Both the position numbers and the translations under genes were made by a program. The notes under the pieces were generated by a model. It did no database searches, was not told the DNA's origin, and was given only the letters and a program-made list of their open reading frames with translations. From an uncultured Eggerthellaceae bacterium (GTDB lineage: Bacteria; Actinomycetota; Coriobacteriia; Coriobacteriales; Eggerthellaceae), in the NCBI GenBank assembly GCA_946626265.1, contig CAMOUE010000024.1, positions 1 through 17,545 on the forward strand: a stretch of DNA of 17,545 nt, in the 5' to 3' direction. This document shows, piece by piece, positions 14,248-17,545 of the stretch. Numbering within the stretch: position 1 is the first letter of the stretch; every line of letters starts with the position of its first letter.

Positions 14248-14342
14248 TTGCTTCCTCTCTCGTGCGCAGCGTCGCCCGCGCTGCAGCTCTTTCGTGCTTT
14301 GTCCATTGTTGCAAACAACGCGGTCGGTTGTCACGCGCAAAC

Positions 14343-14351
14343 TGGTACTAT
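14343..14351 (+). promoter_or_regulatory. Candidate extended -10 promoter for the P-type ATPase gene
   Basis: TGGTACTAT (14343-14351) ends eight bases before ATG 14359, so transcription would begin at or next to the start codon, and no ribosome binding site is present. TTGTCA at 14328-14333 resembles a -35 box, but its 12-bp spacing is too short. Confidence 0.45.
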
Positions 14352-14358
14352 TTGTTCC

Positions 14359-16764
<2,406 letters not shown>

Positions 16765-16782
<18 letters not shown>

Positions 16783-16804
16783 TCTCGCGTGCGCGCTTTA
16801 AAAA
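16765..16804. terminator. Bidirectional terminator overlapping the ATPase stop codon
   Basis: A 12-bp perfect stem (16765-16776 with 16788-16799) places the ATPase stop codon (16780-16782) in its loop. The stem starts with AAA and ends with TTT, and is followed by an A run, so it can serve both converging genes. The minus-strand gene ends at 16823. Confidence 0.75.
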
Positions 16805-16822
16805 ACAAGTCGCGGGAATGCT

Positions 16823-17545
16823 CTAGCGGCAGATCTCCGCGAGGAACATCGCTTCGAGGTAGAGCTGGATGGACACGCTGCCGGCCTTCTCGGCGTTCTT
16901 CTCCTCGATGTAGGCGAGGAGCGCGTCGGAGATGTGGCCGTTGTCCTGCGCCTCGACAACGTCGTACGCATCGGCGCCGGCGGCTTTGAGCTCGTCCCAG
17001 GTCATGCCGAGCTGCGTGAAGCAGTAGAAATCGGGCTTCATGCCGATCGGCACGCGCGCCATGCCCATGACCTTCGTTTCCATCGGGCAGTCTTCGGGGA
17101 TGTTGCATTCGTGGCGCATCTTGTATTCGGCACCGTGCTTCACGATCTGCTGGAGCGTCTGCGCATCGATGTCGATGTAGTCGTGCCAGCTGCATGCGCC
17201 GGATCCCGTGGGCATGAGGCGCCCGGCGTTCACATGGGCCTTGTCGTCCTGCTTGTGGATGAGGATCTTGCTGTCGGCGGTGATGGCGACCGTGTTGCCG
17301 CCGACGGGATTGGCGCCGAGCATGAGCGACAGCGGGTAGATGACGCCGAAGTCGTTGTAGATGTAGCTCGAGCCCTTGAACTCGACAATGCCCTTCTCGT
17401 TGCGGTAGACGTACGGGAAGGAGTAGAACGTCGCGAGCAGGTCGTAGTACTCGACCATGCCGATGGTCGCGGTGTCGGAGTCGGGCTTGAGGTCGCTGTA
17501 CATGCCGCAGATGCGGTGGTTCTCGAACTGGCCGGGCTCGACCTG
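16823..17545 (-). CDS. Unknown protein, 5' end cut by window edge (possible Nudix-like fold)
   Basis: At least 240 residues are coded and the frame is open to the window edge, so the real start lies outside; Met at 17503 has coding-like sequence (VEPGQFENHRICG) before it. I do not recognise the family with confidence. The middle part, NTVAITADSKILIHKQ, then GRLMPTGSGACSWHD and an aligned helix AEYKMRHECNI, resembles the strand-loop-helix order of Nudix proteins that lack the catalytic Glu pattern. The N-terminal part is rich in aromatic residues. No signal peptide or membrane segment is seen in the visible part. It faces the ATPase gene across a shared terminator. Confidence 0.75.
   Translation of the reverse strand, partial: QVEPGQFENHRICGMYSDLKPDSDTATIGMVEYYDLLATFYSFPYVYRNEKGIVEFKGSSYIYNDFGVIYPLSLMLGANPVGGNTVAITADSKILIHKQDDKAHVNAGRLMPTGSGACSWHDYIDIDAQTLQQIVKHGAEYKMRHECNIPEDCPMETKVMGMARVPIGMKPDFYCFTQLGMTWDELKAAGADAYDVVEAQDNGHISDALLAYIEEKNAEKAGSVSIQLYLEAMFLAEICR

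Overview
This GC-rich window looks like a chromosomal segment of an anaerobic actinobacterium, most likely class Coriobacteriia (Eggerthella/Adlercreutzia/Gordonibacter-like). That assignment is inference, from base composition and gene content: a bis-MGD oxidoreductase of the acetylene hydratase / catechol dehydroxylase group with a small ferredoxin-like partner, a corrinoid-methyltransferase-like UroD protein, a PucR-type regulator and a DUF4405 cytochrome-like protein. No rRNA, tRNA, CRISPR array, transposase or phage gene was seen.

Layout. Positions 1-1640 hold a UroD/MtaA-family gene between two copies of a long perfect palindrome (arms of 40 and 36 bp). Its terminator lies just before the second copy, and that copy abuts the ribosome binding site of a membrane-anchored alpha/beta hydrolase gene (1650-2780). 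Three small plus-strand genes follow: a YdjM/DUF457 membrane hydrolase, a HAD phosphatase and a DUF296 (PPC domain) protein. Next comes an apparent remnant of a ferredoxin-type subunit (about 4850-4977). A minus-strand pair encodes an esterase and a DUF554 membrane protein (6408-4978), divergent from a PucR-family regulator (6565-8109).

The regulator converges on a minus-strand molybdoenzyme cluster (11143-8120). It consists of a 766-residue cytoplasmic molybdopterin oxidoreductase, a 109-residue two-cluster Fe-S protein, a strong hairpin with a short T tract, and then a 91-residue protein with 12 cysteines. Upstream are a Nudix hydrolase (minus) and a DUF4405 membrane protein with a Pro/Glu/Val repeat linker and a C-terminal four-cysteine motif (plus).

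The right end has a DUF1232 protein and an iron-sulfur flavoprotein (both minus), a P-type cation ATPase (plus) that may be read from a leaderless mRNA, and a minus-strand gene of unknown function cut by the window edge.

How the genes may work together: the oxidoreductase and its ferredoxin partner form the clearest functional unit, a reductase-like module for an unknown substrate. The 12-Cys protein is probably an accessory expressed at a lower level through the hairpin. The most unusual non-coding feature is the palindrome pair. The copies share a 68-bp core with a compensated base-pair change, and their outer stems differ between copies yet stay perfectly self-complementary.
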